A stretch of DNA of 64,000 bases from Arthrobacter sp. MAHUQ-56 (GCF_019710585.1 NZ_JAIFZQ010000020.1:186001-250000), one strand, 5' to 3'. Positions 55,642-64,000 are shown, counted from the stretch's first letter. Numbers and translations are program-made. The notes: generated by a model from the sequence alone, not told the origin.

Positions 55642-56679
55642 GTGCGTGCGTTGAACCCACGGCGTGCCCCGGGCGGTAGGACTCCCACCGGTGAAATTGC
55701 CGGGTCCGGACCCCGGCGGAAACCACGGCGCTGGCGCCGCCGCTTCGGCATTGCGCTGCTGGTGGTCCTCGGGCTGGTGGTGGCCTCCGCCGTCGCCAAC
55801 CTGGTACTGGAGTCGCGGGAGAAGGCAGCCACCGCACCGTATGGCGAACGGGTTGCGGTGACGGGCGGCTCGCTGAACGTGGTCCGGAACGCGGCTGGCG
55901 GTGAACAGCCGGGCCCGCCGATCGTCCTGCTCAGCGGCCTTGGAACAGCGGCACCCGGCTTGGACTTCGCCCCGCTGGTCAGGGAACTCGGCGGCTTCGA
56001 AACCATAGTGGTGGAGGGGTTCGGCTACGGCTACAGCGACCTGGCGGCAGGCCCGCGGACCAATGAGCACATCAGCAATGAGCTGCACGAAGTGCTCTCC
56101 AAATTGCAGGTGCGGCAGCCGTACGTCCTGGCGGGCCACTCCATCGCCGGGTTCTACATGCTGGACTACGCCAACCGGTACCGGTCCGAGCTCGCAGCGG
56201 TGGTGGGCATCGACGCGACCATCCCAAAGCCCGGAGAGCGGCCCGTGGAGGAGCCGCAGGCCGGCATCAACTGGGTCAAGCTGCTGGCCTCCACCGGGTT
56301 GCTTCGCGACGTGGTGGCGGTGGCGCCGGGGCTCGTCGACCCGGACAGCACGGCCTATTCCGATGAGGAGCTGCAGCGCATGCGCGCCATGATGCTGTGG
56401 AACTTCGGCAATTCCGCCGTAGCGGACGAGACCGCGCGCCTAGCCAACAACGCGGCCGCCCTTCGCGGAGCCAGGTATCCCAATGACCTGCCCGTCCTGG
56501 CCTTCATCGCCGACGAGAAGAATGACAGGACTGCTGCCAAGACGGCGGCGGCGGAGGACCTGCTGCAGAACGTCAAACGGCACGAGGTCGTGACCCTTGA
56601 GGGCCATCATTACCTTCATTGGACGCAGTCCGCGCGAATGGCTGCGGAGGTCCGGCAGTTCCTTGCTGCGGCCGGATAA
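55642..56679 (+). CDS. Membrane-anchored alpha/beta hydrolase
   Basis: Protein of 345 residues. A basic N-terminus (RRKPRRWRRRFG) leads into a membrane helix (IALLVVLGLVVASAVANLVL); the rest is an extracytoplasmic alpha/beta hydrolase with PIVLLSGLGTAAPGLDF, nucleophile elbow VLAGHSIAGFYML and a histidine in LEGHHYLHWTQS. GTG at 55642 is favoured by GAGGAG seven bases upstream; GTG at 55636 is alternative. It closes the cluster; a weak terminator follows at 56722. As an esterase, thioesterase or lipase it could release or modify the cluster's product at the membrane. Confidence 0.87.
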   Translation: MRALNPRRAPGGRTPTGEIAGSGPRRKPRRWRRRFGIALLVVLGLVVASAVANLVLESREKAATAPYGERVAVTGGSLNVVRNAAGGEQPGPPIVLLSGLGTAAPGLDFAPLVRELGGFETIVVEGFGYGYSDLAAGPRTNEHISNELHEVLSKLQVRQPYVLAGHSIAGFYMLDYANRYRSELAAVVGIDATIPKPGERPVEEPQAGINWVKLLASTGLLRDVVAVAPGLVDPDSTAYSDEELQRMRAMMLWNFGNSAVADETARLANNAAALRGARYPNDLPVLAFIADEKNDRTAAKTAAAEDLLQNVKRHEVVTLEGHHYLHWTQSARMAAEVRQFLAAAG

Positions 56680-56721
56680 GCCGCAGCGCCGGCGGCGTTG
56701 CGGCCTCCTTGCGTCCCGGCT

Positions 56722-56748
56722 GGCCCCCGTGGTTCCGGCGGGGCCTTT
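56722..56748 (+). terminator. Terminator at the end of the ten-gene cluster
   Basis: Six-bp stem GGCCCC / GGGGCC with a 12-base loop followed by TTT, 43 bases after the hydrolase stop. Short, so confidence is moderate. Confidence 0.5.
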
Positions 56749-56860
56749 GTGCTCTACTACGAAGTAGGCTGACTATCCTCGTTGAGGAAATCATGGGACC
56801 AGTCATCCAGTGACCCGCCGCATGCCACGCCGGTCTGGTTCCGGAATCGAAAGGGAGAAC

Positions 56861-57532
56861 ATGTCCGACCCCCTGGTCATCGTTTTCGACGTCAACGAGA
56901 CCCTGTCCGACATGGCCCCGCTCGGCGAAGCGTTCGCCCAGGTTGGTGCACCGCGCGGGCTGGCCAGGCTCTGGTTTGCCACGCTCCTGCGGGACGGATT
57001 CGCCCTCACGGCCAGCGGCGACAAGCAGCCCTTCGCCACTATCGCCGCCGGCGCCCTCCGTACCCTGCTGGGAGCCGAGGGCATCGCCGGGGACCTGGAC
57101 ACCGCCGTCGAACGCGTCATGGCTGCCATGCAGAACCTGTCCCTCCACCCGGACGTCCCTGACGGGGTCCGCGCCCTGGCCGCGGCCGGCCACCGGCTGG
57201 TCACCCTGACCAATGGCGCCAAGGCAAATTCCGACAAACTGCTGGTTGCCGGCGGCATCAGGGACAAATTCGAACTGCTCCTCTCTGTTGAGGACGCCCC
57301 TGCATGGAAACCGGCCAGGGCAGCCTACGAATACGCGGCCGCCGCTGCCGGTTCAGATCCGTCCGGCATGCTGCTGGTGGCCGTGCACCCCTGGGACATC
57401 CACGGGGCAGCCAAAGCCGGCCTGCGGACGGCCTGGATCAACCGGACCGGCGCCCGCTACCCCTCCTATTTCCGGTCCCCGGACATCGTCATCCCCGCAC
57501 TGACCGCCCTGCCCCCGGCTCTCGCCGCATAA
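56861..57532 (+). CDS. Haloacid dehalogenase type II family hydrolase
   Basis: HAD-superfamily enzyme of 223 residues. The nucleophile lies in VIVFDVNETLSDMAPLG (first Asp); HRLVTLTNGAKANSDKLL is motif II; the lysine is in VEDAPAWKPARAAYEYAAAA and motif IV is VAVHPWDIHGAAKAGLRTAW, which is the 2-haloacid dehalogenase form HxWDIxGA. It may dehalogenate 2-haloacids or act on a phosphate ester; the DVNETL sequence favours the dehalogenase branch. ATG at 56861 with AAGGGAGAAC. It is a single gene after the cluster terminator. Confidence 0.9.
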   Translation: MSDPLVIVFDVNETLSDMAPLGEAFAQVGAPRGLARLWFATLLRDGFALTASGDKQPFATIAAGALRTLLGAEGIAGDLDTAVERVMAAMQNLSLHPDVPDGVRALAAAGHRLVTLTNGAKANSDKLLVAGGIRDKFELLLSVEDAPAWKPARAAYEYAAAAAGSDPSGMLLVAVHPWDIHGAAKAGLRTAWINRTGARYPSYFRSPDIVIPALTALPPALAA

Positions 57533-57614
57533 AAGAAATCCCTTCCAGGTAACGCGGGGCAGACGGCGGGCTTAGCCTTGTAACGGTGACTGCACGGATC
57601 CGACAGGAGAGCCC

Positions 57615-58163
57615 ATGAACCAGCCAGCTGATCACCCCGGCGCAGCGTACGTGCCGCGGAAGATCACCGGACCGGTACTGATGGGTGTGGTGCCCGGCCA
57701 GCCTCTTGCCGTTGCGCACCGGGCCGCGGAACTGGCCTTCAGCCTGGGCGTGGAGCTTGTCTGCGCCTACGTGGACGTCACCACGTACCTCGCCGAAGAA
57801 CCCGACGGACGGGTCGAGGCGCTGCCGATCGATCCGGACGGCATCGACGACGACATCGAGGGCATCAGCGCAGACCTCCAGGAACGGCTGCAGGGAGCAC
57901 TCGACGACGCCGGAATCCGCTGGTCCTTCATGACCCTGGCGGGCGACCCTGCCCGGGCGCTGGGCCAGCTGGCGGAGACACGGGACGCATCGGTCATTGT
58001 GGTCGGAACGCGTGAACGCGGCCTCGGGGCACGCCTTGAGGAACTGCTGGTGGGATCGGTGGCAGTCCACCTGACGCACCGCCAGCACCGGCCCGTGCTG
58101 GTGGTTCCGCTCGCCCCCCACCCCAAAGCGCATCCCAAACCCCGCCGGCAGGAGGGCCGCTGA
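57615..58163 (+). CDS. Universal stress protein (UspA family)
   Basis: Single UspA domain of 182 residues. It opens VLMGVVPGQPLAVAHRAAEL and ends with the ATP-binding pattern VIVVGTRERGLGARLEELLVGSVAVHLTHR followed by HRPVLVVPLAP (read as G-x2-G-x9-G-S). Such proteins help survive starvation, redox or antibiotic stress. It shares one A base in TGATG with the next crcB start, so stress protein and fluoride exporters form one unit. The lysine/proline-rich tail is variable. Confidence 0.9.
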   Translation: MNQPADHPGAAYVPRKITGPVLMGVVPGQPLAVAHRAAELAFSLGVELVCAYVDVTTYLAEEPDGRVEALPIDPDGIDDDIEGISADLQERLQGALDDAGIRWSFMTLAGDPARALGQLAETRDASVIVVGTRERGLGARLEELLVGSVAVHLTHRQHRPVLVVPLAPHPKAHPKPRRQEGR

Positions 58164-58663
58164 TGCTCCCAGCCGACAAGGACGCCGCCGAGCCCGCAAC
58201 CAAGGACGCCGACGCCGGGACGCTCGGCGAAGCAAGGACCCACCGCCCGGTCCATCTGCGCCCGGGGTTCGTGGCCGTCGTCGTCCTCGGCGGCATCCTC
58301 GGCGCCCTGGCGCGCTACGGACTCGGCACCGTCCTGCCCGCCCCGGACGGGTGGCCGCTGCCCACCCTGACCATCAACCTGACCGGCGCCTTCCTGCTCG
58401 GCACCCTGCTCGAGGCCCTGGTGCGCCGGGGCCCGGACGCCGGACGGCGCAGGGTCATCCGCCTGCTCGCCGGCACGGGCTTCATGGGGGCCTTCACCAC
58501 ATACAGCACCCTGGCGCTGGAAACGAACACCCTGCTCGCGGCCGGACGGAGCACGGATGCGCTGCTGTACATCGCCGCCACCCTGGTGGGCGGGGCAGTA
58601 GCCACGGTGGCGGGAATCGCGCTGGCCGCAGGACATCACCGCCGCGCGGGAGGAAAGCGGTGA
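58163..58663 (+). CDS. crcB: Fluoride efflux channel CrcB, subunit 1
   Basis: Four-helix membrane protein of 166 residues of the Fluc/CrcB family, which releases fluoride from the cell. Motifs: VVLGGILGALARYGLGTVLP, TLTINLTGAFLLGTLLEALV and LAGTGFMGAFTTYSTLALET. A hydrophilic extension of about 30 residues (LPADKDAAEPATKDADAG) precedes helix 1. It overlaps the second crcB gene by 4 bases. Two different subunits in tandem usually form one heterodimeric channel. Confidence 0.93.
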   Translation: MLPADKDAAEPATKDADAGTLGEARTHRPVHLRPGFVAVVVLGGILGALARYGLGTVLPAPDGWPLPTLTINLTGAFLLGTLLEALVRRGPDAGRRRVIRLLAGTGFMGAFTTYSTLALETNTLLAAGRSTDALLYIAATLVGGAVATVAGIALAAGHHRRAGGKR

Positions 58664-59037
58664 ACGCCCTGGTCATCGTCCTGGTCGGACTTGCCGGAGG
58701 GCTCGGCGCGGGGACACGGTTCGTCGTCGACGGACTCATCCGCGCCAGGTTCCGCACCGCCCTCCCGGTTGCCACCATCGCCATCAACGTCACGGGCTCC
58801 TTCCTCCTGGGCCTGCTCGCAGGAGCCGTCATCGTCCGCGCCGCGCCCCCGGAACTCCAGGCCATCGCCGGCACCGGATTCCTCGGCGGCTACACCACCT
58901 TCAGCACGGCCAGCTTCGAGACGGTCCGCCTGGTGCAGTCCCGGCGCACAGGCCTCGCGCTGTTGAACGGCATCGGCACCGCCGTTGTTGCCGTGGGCGC
59001 CGCGGCCGCAGGCTTGGTCCTGGGCGGCATGTTCTGA
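58660..59037 (+). CDS. crcB: Fluoride efflux channel CrcB, subunit 2
   Basis: Second CrcB-family protein, 125 residues with four helices: VGLAGGLGAGTRFVVDGLIR, TIAINVTGSFLLGLLAGAVI and IAGTGFLGGYTTFSTASFET. GTG start sharing 4 bases with the stop of subunit 1. No fluoride riboswitch signature (such as GGxGATGGxGTTC) was seen before the operon. The 204 bases after the stop contain nothing I can identify. Confidence 0.93.
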   Translation: MNALVIVLVGLAGGLGAGTRFVVDGLIRARFRTALPVATIAINVTGSFLLGLLAGAVIVRAAPPELQAIAGTGFLGGYTTFSTASFETVRLVQSRRTGLALLNGIGTAVVAVGAAAAGLVLGGMF

Positions 59038-59241
59038 TCATGGCGTGCCGGCCGGTCCTGGCCGGCATCAGCCGGATTTCGCCGTGTCTTCTGCGCGTGG
59101 AGGCCGGACTGCGAACTGCCGGGGTGTACCAGAAGCCCGCTAGCTACGGGCAGGAGAGGTTGCAGTGAACTGATCGCCCGCAGGAAAGGAAGGCGTTCGA
59201 GGAAAAAGTACGACGGCGGGCACCACCACCTGCTGGTTGCT

Positions 59242-60369
59242 TTAGCGGGGCAGCAGGCGGACGGCGGCGTTGCGGACGGCCAGTCCCCGCGGCGATGCCG
59301 GCACGAGAAGCGCGGCCCCGGCACGATAACCGCGTTCCCGGGAATGCACCAGCTTGCGGTGCTGCGATTCGTAGCGGCGCAGGGCGGCGGGGACGTTTCC
59401 GGGGGATCCGGCCAGCGATTCGGCGAGTGTGGCGGCACCCACCATGGCAAGGCTGGATCCATCGCCGAACAGGGACACACAGGAGGCCGCGTCACCAAGC
59501 AGGGCCACGCGCCCCTGTGACCAGTTCGGCACGGCGACCCGGCTGACAACGTCAAAGTACAGGTCCCCGGCGCCTTCCACCTGCCCGCGCAGGTCGGGCA
59601 GTTCGGGGACCGGCCAGTCGTAACGCCCGTAGGCGCTGAGGATGAGGGCGCGCTGGGACGCGGGGTCGCGGTAAGCCGTGCCCGGACTCCCCAAACCGGG
59701 GTTGCCCGGGCCGCGGAAGATGAAGCCGGCGCCGGCGGTTCCGCGGACGGGGTGGACCGTAAGTGACAATCCCGGCCGGTTGTACATGACCACCGTTGCC
59801 GGATCATCGGCCGGGCGCGCCAGGGAGAACGTCGCGATATAGAGCCCGAGCGGGCGGACAAAGGTGGACTCCGGGCCGAATGCGAGGCTGCGCACGGTGG
59901 AGTGCAGACCGTCAGCTCCGACCACCAGGTCGAAGCGGCGCGGGGTGGCATGTTCGAACGAGACGTCTACGCCGGCTTGATCCGCGTCCAGTGCGGCAAC
60001 CGAATCCCCAAAGAGGAACTCGGTGTCGTCCGCCGCCGCGCCGCACAGTACCGCTGCCAGGTCTGCCCGGGGCACCTCTACGTCGTCACCGCGGGGGCGG
60101 CCCAGCCGGAACGGGCCAAGCCTTTGCCCGGAGGGTGTTACGAACGTCAGGCCCGGAGCGTTCGTTGCCACCTCGCTAAGCTGCGGCAGGATGCCCATCC
60201 GGCGGGCGATGTCCGTGGCCGGTCCATGGACGTCCACGGGGTTGCCGCTGGAGCGCAAAACCTGTACCCGTTCCACCACGGTGGGCCGGAACCCGTGGCG
60301 CGCCAGCCAGAACGCCAGTGTGGGTCCGGCAATGCCTGCGCCGGAGATGAGCACGGTGGGCTGCTTCAC
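59242..60369 (-). CDS. FAD-dependent monooxygenase
   Basis: Flavoprotein of 375 residues: VLISGAGIAGPTLAFWLARHG (FAD binding), LVVGADGLHSTVRSLAFG (DG motif) and GRVALLGDAASCVSLFGDGS (GD motif). The HGPATDIARRMGILPQL segment and the absence of a thioredoxin-like extension put it near the TetX-like/UbiH-type hydroxylases, which act on aromatic or polyketide compounds. It is followed by no co-directional gene nearby; the CDP-alcohol transferase gene lies 18 bases to its right on the same strand and upstream of it, so both may share a transcript. Confidence 0.9.
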   Translation of the reverse strand: MKQPTVLISGAGIAGPTLAFWLARHGFRPTVVERVQVLRSSGNPVDVHGPATDIARRMGILPQLSEVATNAPGLTFVTPSGQRLGPFRLGRPRGDDVEVPRADLAAVLCGAAADDTEFLFGDSVAALDADQAGVDVSFEHATPRRFDLVVGADGLHSTVRSLAFGPESTFVRPLGLYIATFSLARPADDPATVVMYNRPGLSLTVHPVRGTAGAGFIFRGPGNPGLGSPGTAYRDPASQRALILSAYGRYDWPVPELPDLRGQVEGAGDLYFDVVSRVAVPNWSQGRVALLGDAASCVSLFGDGSSLAMVGAATLAESLAGSPGNVPAALRRYESQHRKLVHSRERGYRAGAALLVPASPRGLAVRNAAVRLLPR

Positions 60370-60387
60370 AGCGCCAGCGTACTGCAG

Positions 60388-61134
60388 CTACGGCGAATCG
60401 GTCCGGATGCGCACCGATTCCACGGGCCCCGTGCGGCGGCGCTGTTCCAGCAGGAAGGTGTCGCGGCCGAACGAATACGTGAGCAGCGCGAGGGCCGCCG
60501 CTGCGACGGCGGTTGCGGCGGCTACGGGGATGCCGGGCAGCAAGGCAACGAGCAGGGCGAACGGCTGGAAGGCCCCGATCGCCTTTCGTGCGGCGCTGGG
60601 CGGCAGCGGTGCGCGCAGGTGCGGCCGGAAGAACCCGGCGGCCACGAAGGCGTAATACATGGCCCCGGTCACCAGGGTCCAGGGACCCACGACGCCGGCC
60701 GCCGCCGTGGACAGGACGAGGACCAGGGCAGCGTCTGTGGCGGCGTCGAAGCGGGCACCTGCCGCCGATGCCGTTCCGGTGCGCCGCGCGACCGGCCCGT
60801 CGAGCGCATCGAGCAGGAAGGCCACGCCGCCCAGGACCACGAGAAGGAGGTCCGGTGGGCGGCCGGTGAGCAGTTGCGGCACCGCCAGCACGGCGCAAAG
60901 GGCGGCGAGGAGGGCGCGTGCCAAGGTCACCCGGTCCGCCGGCGTGGAGAAGCGCGGGATGCGCCGCAGGAGAGAGGCGACGGCGGCTCCGGCCACCAAG
61001 GCGCCCGCGCACAGCCCCGCCAACTGCAACCCCAGCGCCGGGGAGGACAGGGACGAAAGCCACAGCGCCGAAACCCCGAACACGGCAACGGCAACCAGCG
61101 TGTCCGGCACGGCCCGTTCAGCTGCGCTGTCCAT
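60388..61134 (-). CDS. CDP-alcohol phosphatidyltransferase family protein
   Basis: Membrane enzyme of 248 residues with about six helices. The catalytic CDP-AP motif D-x2-DG-x2-AR-x8-G-x3-D-x3-D is complete: DALDGPVARRTG, then GARFDAATDA. It transfers a phospho-alcohol head group from CDP-alcohol to an acceptor, as in phospholipid, phosphatidylinositol phosphate or archaetidyl-type synthesis. The precise lipid is unknown. It has no sign of the extra N-terminal domain seen in some relatives. Confidence 0.88.
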   Translation of the reverse strand: MDSAAERAVPDTLVAVAVFGVSALWLSSLSSPALGLQLAGLCAGALVAGAAVASLLRRIPRFSTPADRVTLARALLAALCAVLAVPQLLTGRPPDLLLVVLGGVAFLLDALDGPVARRTGTASAAGARFDAATDAALVLVLSTAAAGVVGPWTLVTGAMYYAFVAAGFFRPHLRAPLPPSAARKAIGAFQPFALLVALLPGIPVAAATAVAAAALALLTYSFGRDTFLLEQRRRTGPVESVRIRTDSP

Positions 61135-61211
61135 GTGCCACCTCCCTTCCGCATGCTAACAACGGCACCCGGCCGCGGCCATCAGCCCACCCCAGGGCCC
61201 GAAGGATGGCC

Positions 61212-61655
61212 TCACGTGCCGGGACGCGGCGTCGGACGCTCGACGACGGCGCCCCGGCGCCGGGGTGCCGTACGGACCAGGCCCGCGATGGCCAGGAGGG
61301 TCCCGATTCCTTCGGCGACCGCGCTGAGGGTCTTGGAGAAGAACCAAACGGGGTCGTACATGGCCGGGATGGGCCCGATGGCCGGAATGTCCACGAAGTA
61401 GTAGAGCATGACGGCGGCGAACGCGCTTGCCGCCACCAGCAATGCCAAGGCGTAGGCGGCCCTGCTGCCGCGGACCAGGACATAGATGCCGACCACCAGC
61501 GCCGCTGCCGCTTCGAGCAGGAACAGCGTGCCCTGGCTGATGCCTCCGGGCGGGGCGTTGTTGTAGCCGGGCGCCAGGAAGAGGTGGACCCCGGCGTCGA
61601 TGAACAGGGCCAGTGCAGTCAGCAGTCGAAGAGCCACGCTTATGTATACGCCCAA
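61212..61655 (-). CDS. Hypothetical four-helix membrane protein
   Basis: Protein of 147 residues with four hydrophobic segments: LRLLTALALFIDAGVHLFLA, LFLLEAAAALVVGIYVLV, YALALLVAASAFAAVMLYYF and the TLSAVAEGIGTLLAIAGLV region, then a basic tail. GYNNAPPGGISQG forms the first loop. I know similar predicted proteins in Arthrobacter relatives but no function. It lies 77 bases to the right of the phosphatidyltransferase start, same strand. Confidence 0.7.
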   Translation of the reverse strand: MGVYISVALRLLTALALFIDAGVHLFLAPGYNNAPPGGISQGTLFLLEAAAALVVGIYVLVRGSRAAYALALLVAASAFAAVMLYYFVDIPAIGPIPAMYDPVWFFSKTLSAVAEGIGTLLAIAGLVRTAPRRRGAVVERPTPRPGT

Positions 61656-61782
61656 ATGCGGGTCTCTGGTTCATGTTTTGTGGTTGAAATGCGGGCTTGA
61701 TGGGGAATATTTAGGTGCCGCGCAGACTTTGCGCCGTTAGCGGGCAGCGGAGCCTGCGGACCTACCAGTGAGGAGTATGGCA

Positions 61783-62328
61783 ATGACCCTTCCGAAGGAA
61801 CTAACGCCGGGAACATGGACCTTGGACATGGCGCACAGCGAGATTGGCTTCAGTGTCCGCCATGCCGGGATCAGCAAGGTGCGGGGCCGGTTCAAGGAGG
61901 CCCAGGCCGAGGCCCGGGTGGGCCAGTCGCTGGCCGACTCCTCCCTGCATGCGACGGTGTCGACGGCGAGCTTCGACTCCGGGGACGCCAACCGGGACGC
62001 CCACGTGCGCGGAGCCGACTTTTTCGACGTCGAACACTACCCGGAAATGACGTTCCGCGGCACGCACATCGAAGGGGACGGGGAGGAATACACCCTCACC
62101 GGTGACCTGACCATCAAGGGGGTGACCCGGCCCGTGGAGCTCGAGGTCGAGTTCACCGGTGTTGCCGTGGACCCGTTCGGCGCCACGCGTGCCGGGTTCT
62201 CCGCCGAGACCGAAATCAGCCGCAAGGCGTTCGGCCTGACCTGGAACGCTGCGCTGGAGGCCGGCGGCGTGCTGGTCAGCGACAAGGTCAAGATCAACCT
62301 CGAGGCGGCCCTCGTCAAGCAGGGCTGA
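61783..62328 (+). CDS. YceI-like protein
   Basis: Protein of 181 residues of the YceI family, a lipocalin-like beta barrel that binds isoprenoids: TPGTWTLDMAHSEIGFSVRH, ATVSTASFDSGDANRDAHVR and HYPEMTFRGTHIEGDGEEY are signature segments. Unlike the E. coli protein it has no signal peptide, so it is cytoplasmic here. ATG at 61783 is chosen because AGGAG lies seven bases upstream; ATG at 61777 and GTG at 61768 are in frame. Terminator follows. Confidence 0.93.
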   Translation: MTLPKELTPGTWTLDMAHSEIGFSVRHAGISKVRGRFKEAQAEARVGQSLADSSLHATVSTASFDSGDANRDAHVRGADFFDVEHYPEMTFRGTHIEGDGEEYTLTGDLTIKGVTRPVELEVEFTGVAVDPFGATRAGFSAETEISRKAFGLTWNAALEAGGVLVSDKVKINLEAALVKQG

Positions 62329-62344
62329 GCGGCCGCCTAAACCA

Positions 62345-62382
62345 GCCCCGCCCATGGCGACCATGGCAAGCCAGGGCGGGGC
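62345..62382. terminator. Terminator after yceI
   Basis: Nine-bp GC stem GCCCCGCCC / GGGCGGGGC with a 20-base loop, 17 bases after the yceI stop and 31 bases before the convergent trkH stop. Confidence 0.7.
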
Positions 62383-62412
62383 ACCGCCGTCGTGCCCTCA
62401 AACCGCCAGCAG

Positions 62413-63828
62413 CTATCCGATGACCGGGCGCTCTTCCGGGAGCTGGTAGAGGCGGGGACGTGAGGAGAGCGCCAGGGCGGAAGCCACCGTGATGGTTCCA
62501 ATGCGCCCAGTAAACATCAGCACCATCAGCACCCACTGGGCGTTCGGGGGAAGGCCGGGGGTGATTCCGGTGCTCAGGCCCACCGTGGCGAATGCCGAGA
62601 TGCTCTCGAACAGCACCTTGTCCAGGGGCAGGTCAGTGAACATGAGCAGCAGCAGGGTGCCGGCCATCACTGCGGCCACGCCGAGGAGTGCAACGGACAG
62701 GGCCTGCCGCTGGGAAGGCGAGCTGATGGACCGGTGCGCAATGGTCACGTGGTCCCGGCCGCGGACCTCGTTCCAGATCGCGAAGAACAGCACCAGGAAA
62801 GTGGTGATCTTGATGCCGCCGGCGGTTCCGGCGCTGCCGCCGCCGATGAACATCAGGATGTCGGTCACCAGCAGGGTCTCCGGCGATGCGGCTCCGTAGT
62901 CGATGCTGTTGAAGCCTGCCGTGCGGGGGAAGACCGTGCCAGCCAGCGTGGCCAGGATCTTGCCGCCAGCCGGCATCGCGCCCAGGGTCTGTTCCCTGTT
63001 CCACTCAAACGCGGCGAACAGCACCGCGCCGGCGACGAGGAGGAAGAGGCTTCCGTAGATGGTCAGGCGCATGTGGACCGTCCAGTCCTTCACCCGGACG
63101 CCGCCGCGGATCAACGAAATAAGTACGGGAAAACCCAGGCCGCCGGCCACGATGGCAGCGCAGATGGGGACGATGATCCAGGGGTCGCCGGCAACGCTGA
63201 TCAGGTTGTCGCTGTAAAGGGCGAAGCCGGCGTTGTTGAACGCAGACACGGCATGGAAGGCGCCGTGCCACAGGGCACTGACGGGGTTGTGGTCGTAGGT
63301 GATCCAGAACCGGACCGTGAGGACGAGGGCGGTGCCGGCTTCGAACAACAGCATGATCCGGGCGACGCCGAACAGCACCGAGCGGACGTCCCCGAAGTTC
63401 AGGGTATGGGTCTCGGACTGGGCGATCAGCTGCCCGCGCAGGCCGATGGTTTTCCGCACCAGCAACGCCAGCAGCGTAGCCAGGGTCATGATGCCGAAGC
63501 CGCCCACCTGGATCAGCCCCATGATGACGGCCTGGCCGAAGGGGGTCCAGAACGTCGCGGTGTCCACGGTGGTCAGGCCAGTCACGCAGACGGCGGAAAC
63601 GGAGGTGAACAGGGCGGGCAGCAGCGGGTCCGGCCCCGGGTTGGTGCGTGCGGCGGGGAGCATCAACAGCCCGGCGCCGACGAGGATCACGGTCAGGAAT
63701 GCCAGGGGCACCAGCCGCACCGGATGCAGCAGCACGCGGCTCAGGGCGCTTCCGCCGCCACTTTCGGGGAGCCGGGGGAGGTTTCTGCTGCGGGTACTTC
63801 CGGACGCGGCTTTCAGCGGTTCTTGCAC
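62413..63828 (-). CDS. TrkH/KtrB-type potassium uptake protein
   Basis: K+ transporter membrane subunit of 471 residues, four MPM repeats. Selectivity-filter glycines are visible in SAVCVTGLTTVDTATFW, SAFNNAGFALYSDN, PRTAGFNSIDYGAAS and ATVGLSTGITPGLPP. Length fits the KtrB form, which needs a cytosolic RCK partner (KtrA/TrkA); none is in the window to the left, and the next gene begins at the right edge. Gene reads leftward, convergent with yceI. Confidence 0.94.
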   Translation of the reverse strand: MQEPLKAASGSTRSRNLPRLPESGGGSALSRVLLHPVRLVPLAFLTVILVGAGLLMLPAARTNPGPDPLLPALFTSVSAVCVTGLTTVDTATFWTPFGQAVIMGLIQVGGFGIMTLATLLALLVRKTIGLRGQLIAQSETHTLNFGDVRSVLFGVARIMLLFEAGTALVLTVRFWITYDHNPVSALWHGAFHAVSAFNNAGFALYSDNLISVAGDPWIIVPICAAIVAGGLGFPVLISLIRGGVRVKDWTVHMRLTIYGSLFLLVAGAVLFAAFEWNREQTLGAMPAGGKILATLAGTVFPRTAGFNSIDYGAASPETLLVTDILMFIGGGSAGTAGGIKITTFLVLFFAIWNEVRGRDHVTIAHRSISSPSQRQALSVALLGVAAVMAGTLLLLMFTDLPLDKVLFESISAFATVGLSTGITPGLPPNAQWVLMVLMFTGRIGTITVASALALSSRPRLYQLPEERPVIG

Positions 63829-63971
63829 AGCCCCCAGAGTAGTGCAGCAGGCAGGGCGCCCGGAGAGGCCGGGGCCGCGGGAGTAGTGGCTGCTTTAAAA
63901 GTCGAGTACCGGGCGGGCATTGCCTCTACGTTAAAACCGGGCCTACGCTTGCGCGTAAATGGGTGGAAGTA

Positions 63972-64000
63972 ATGGCCCGTCCGGTGACGGCGGACAGGGT
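63972..64000 (+). CDS. Possible start of a further gene (truncated by window edge)
   Basis: ATG at 63972 with GGTGGAAG upstream opens MARPVTADR and runs off the window. A -35/-10 pair TTGCCT and TACGCT (18 apart, starting near 63919) precedes it. Only nine codons are visible, so neither existence nor function can be judged. Confidence 0.35.

Noticed and set aside
57533..57614. Possible fluoride riboswitch before the Usp-crcB operon
   Set aside because: The characteristic GGxGATGGxGTTC start and the downstream conserved bases were not found in these 82 bases.

Overview
The window is high-GC, densely coded chromosomal DNA of an actinobacterium. It is most likely Arthrobacter or Pseudarthrobacter (Micrococcaceae), judging from GC-rich third codon positions, GTG/TTG starts, 4-bp ATGA/GTGA overlaps, DtxR/IdeR-type iron boxes, paired LytR-CpsA-Psr proteins, DUF6153 proteins and a two-cysteine SQR-like reductase. 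This rests on gene content only; no 16S or tRNA gene was found. No gene-free stretch exceeds 300 bases. I saw no CRISPR array, insertion sequence, tRNA or rRNA.

Layout. 1-10 kb: 3' end of acetate kinase, an SQR-like oxidoreductase with a DUF2945 protein, an SRPBCC protein, a large iron-box-controlled adenylation/carrier/acyltransferase protein, a prolyl-oligopeptidase-type peptidase, and an FAD monooxygenase with a small partner gene. 10-17.7 kb: a proline-rich peptide, Hsp20, NAD(P)HX dehydratase coupled to a histidine phosphatase, a Tat-exported PhoD, two LCP cell-wall ligases and a low-molecular-weight tyrosine phosphatase. 17.7-21.7 kb: copper module I (DUF305 lipoprotein, DUF6153, CopB-type ATPase with an apparent N-terminal frameshift, HMA protein), read leftward; a TACCCC-N3-GGGGTA palindrome lies between the -35 and -10 of the promoter upstream of its first gene. 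21.8-30.5 kb: PAS-ANTAR regulator, lipoprotein, class F sortase with a CHRD protein, NhaA, and an FbpABC-type iron transporter with a compound upstream region. 30.7-36.2 kb: CtaD/CtaC oxidase subunits, a nitrilase-family hydrolase, a VIT1/CCC1 transporter and a BNR-repeat lipoprotein. 36.2-41.5 kb: metal module II (DUF305, DUF6153 and, divergently, a P-type ATPase with an unusual CPD motif and a cysteine-less HMA-like domain, followed by a PaaK-like ligase).

41.6-46.4 kb: small unknown genes, a YbdK carboxylate-amine ligase and two secreted phosphoesterases. 46.5-56.7 kb: ten tightly packed rightward genes, the most striking block: SPW membrane protein, CU044_2847 protein, phosphoribosyltransferase-hydrolase fusion, erythromycin-esterase homologue, AcsA-like acyl-CoA synthetase, alpha-ketoacid dehydrogenase E1-alpha, E1-beta and E2 (with two peripheral-subunit-binding-like segments), a free acyl carrier protein and a membrane-anchored alpha/beta hydrolase. 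The block lacks its own E3. 56.8-64 kb: haloacid dehalogenase, universal stress protein with two CrcB fluoride channel subunits, an FAD monooxygenase, a CDP-alcohol phosphatidyltransferase, YceI and a TrkH-type potassium transporter.

Themes are metal homeostasis (iron uptake and an iron-boxed acyltransferase, two copper-type modules), envelope biogenesis, and stress and acyl/acetyl metabolism. Pairing of a phosphoribosyltransferase with an erythromycin-esterase domain recalls mycobacterial Rv2030c of the dormancy regulon, so the 46.5-56.7 kb block may serve a low-energy or redox-stress state; that is inference.
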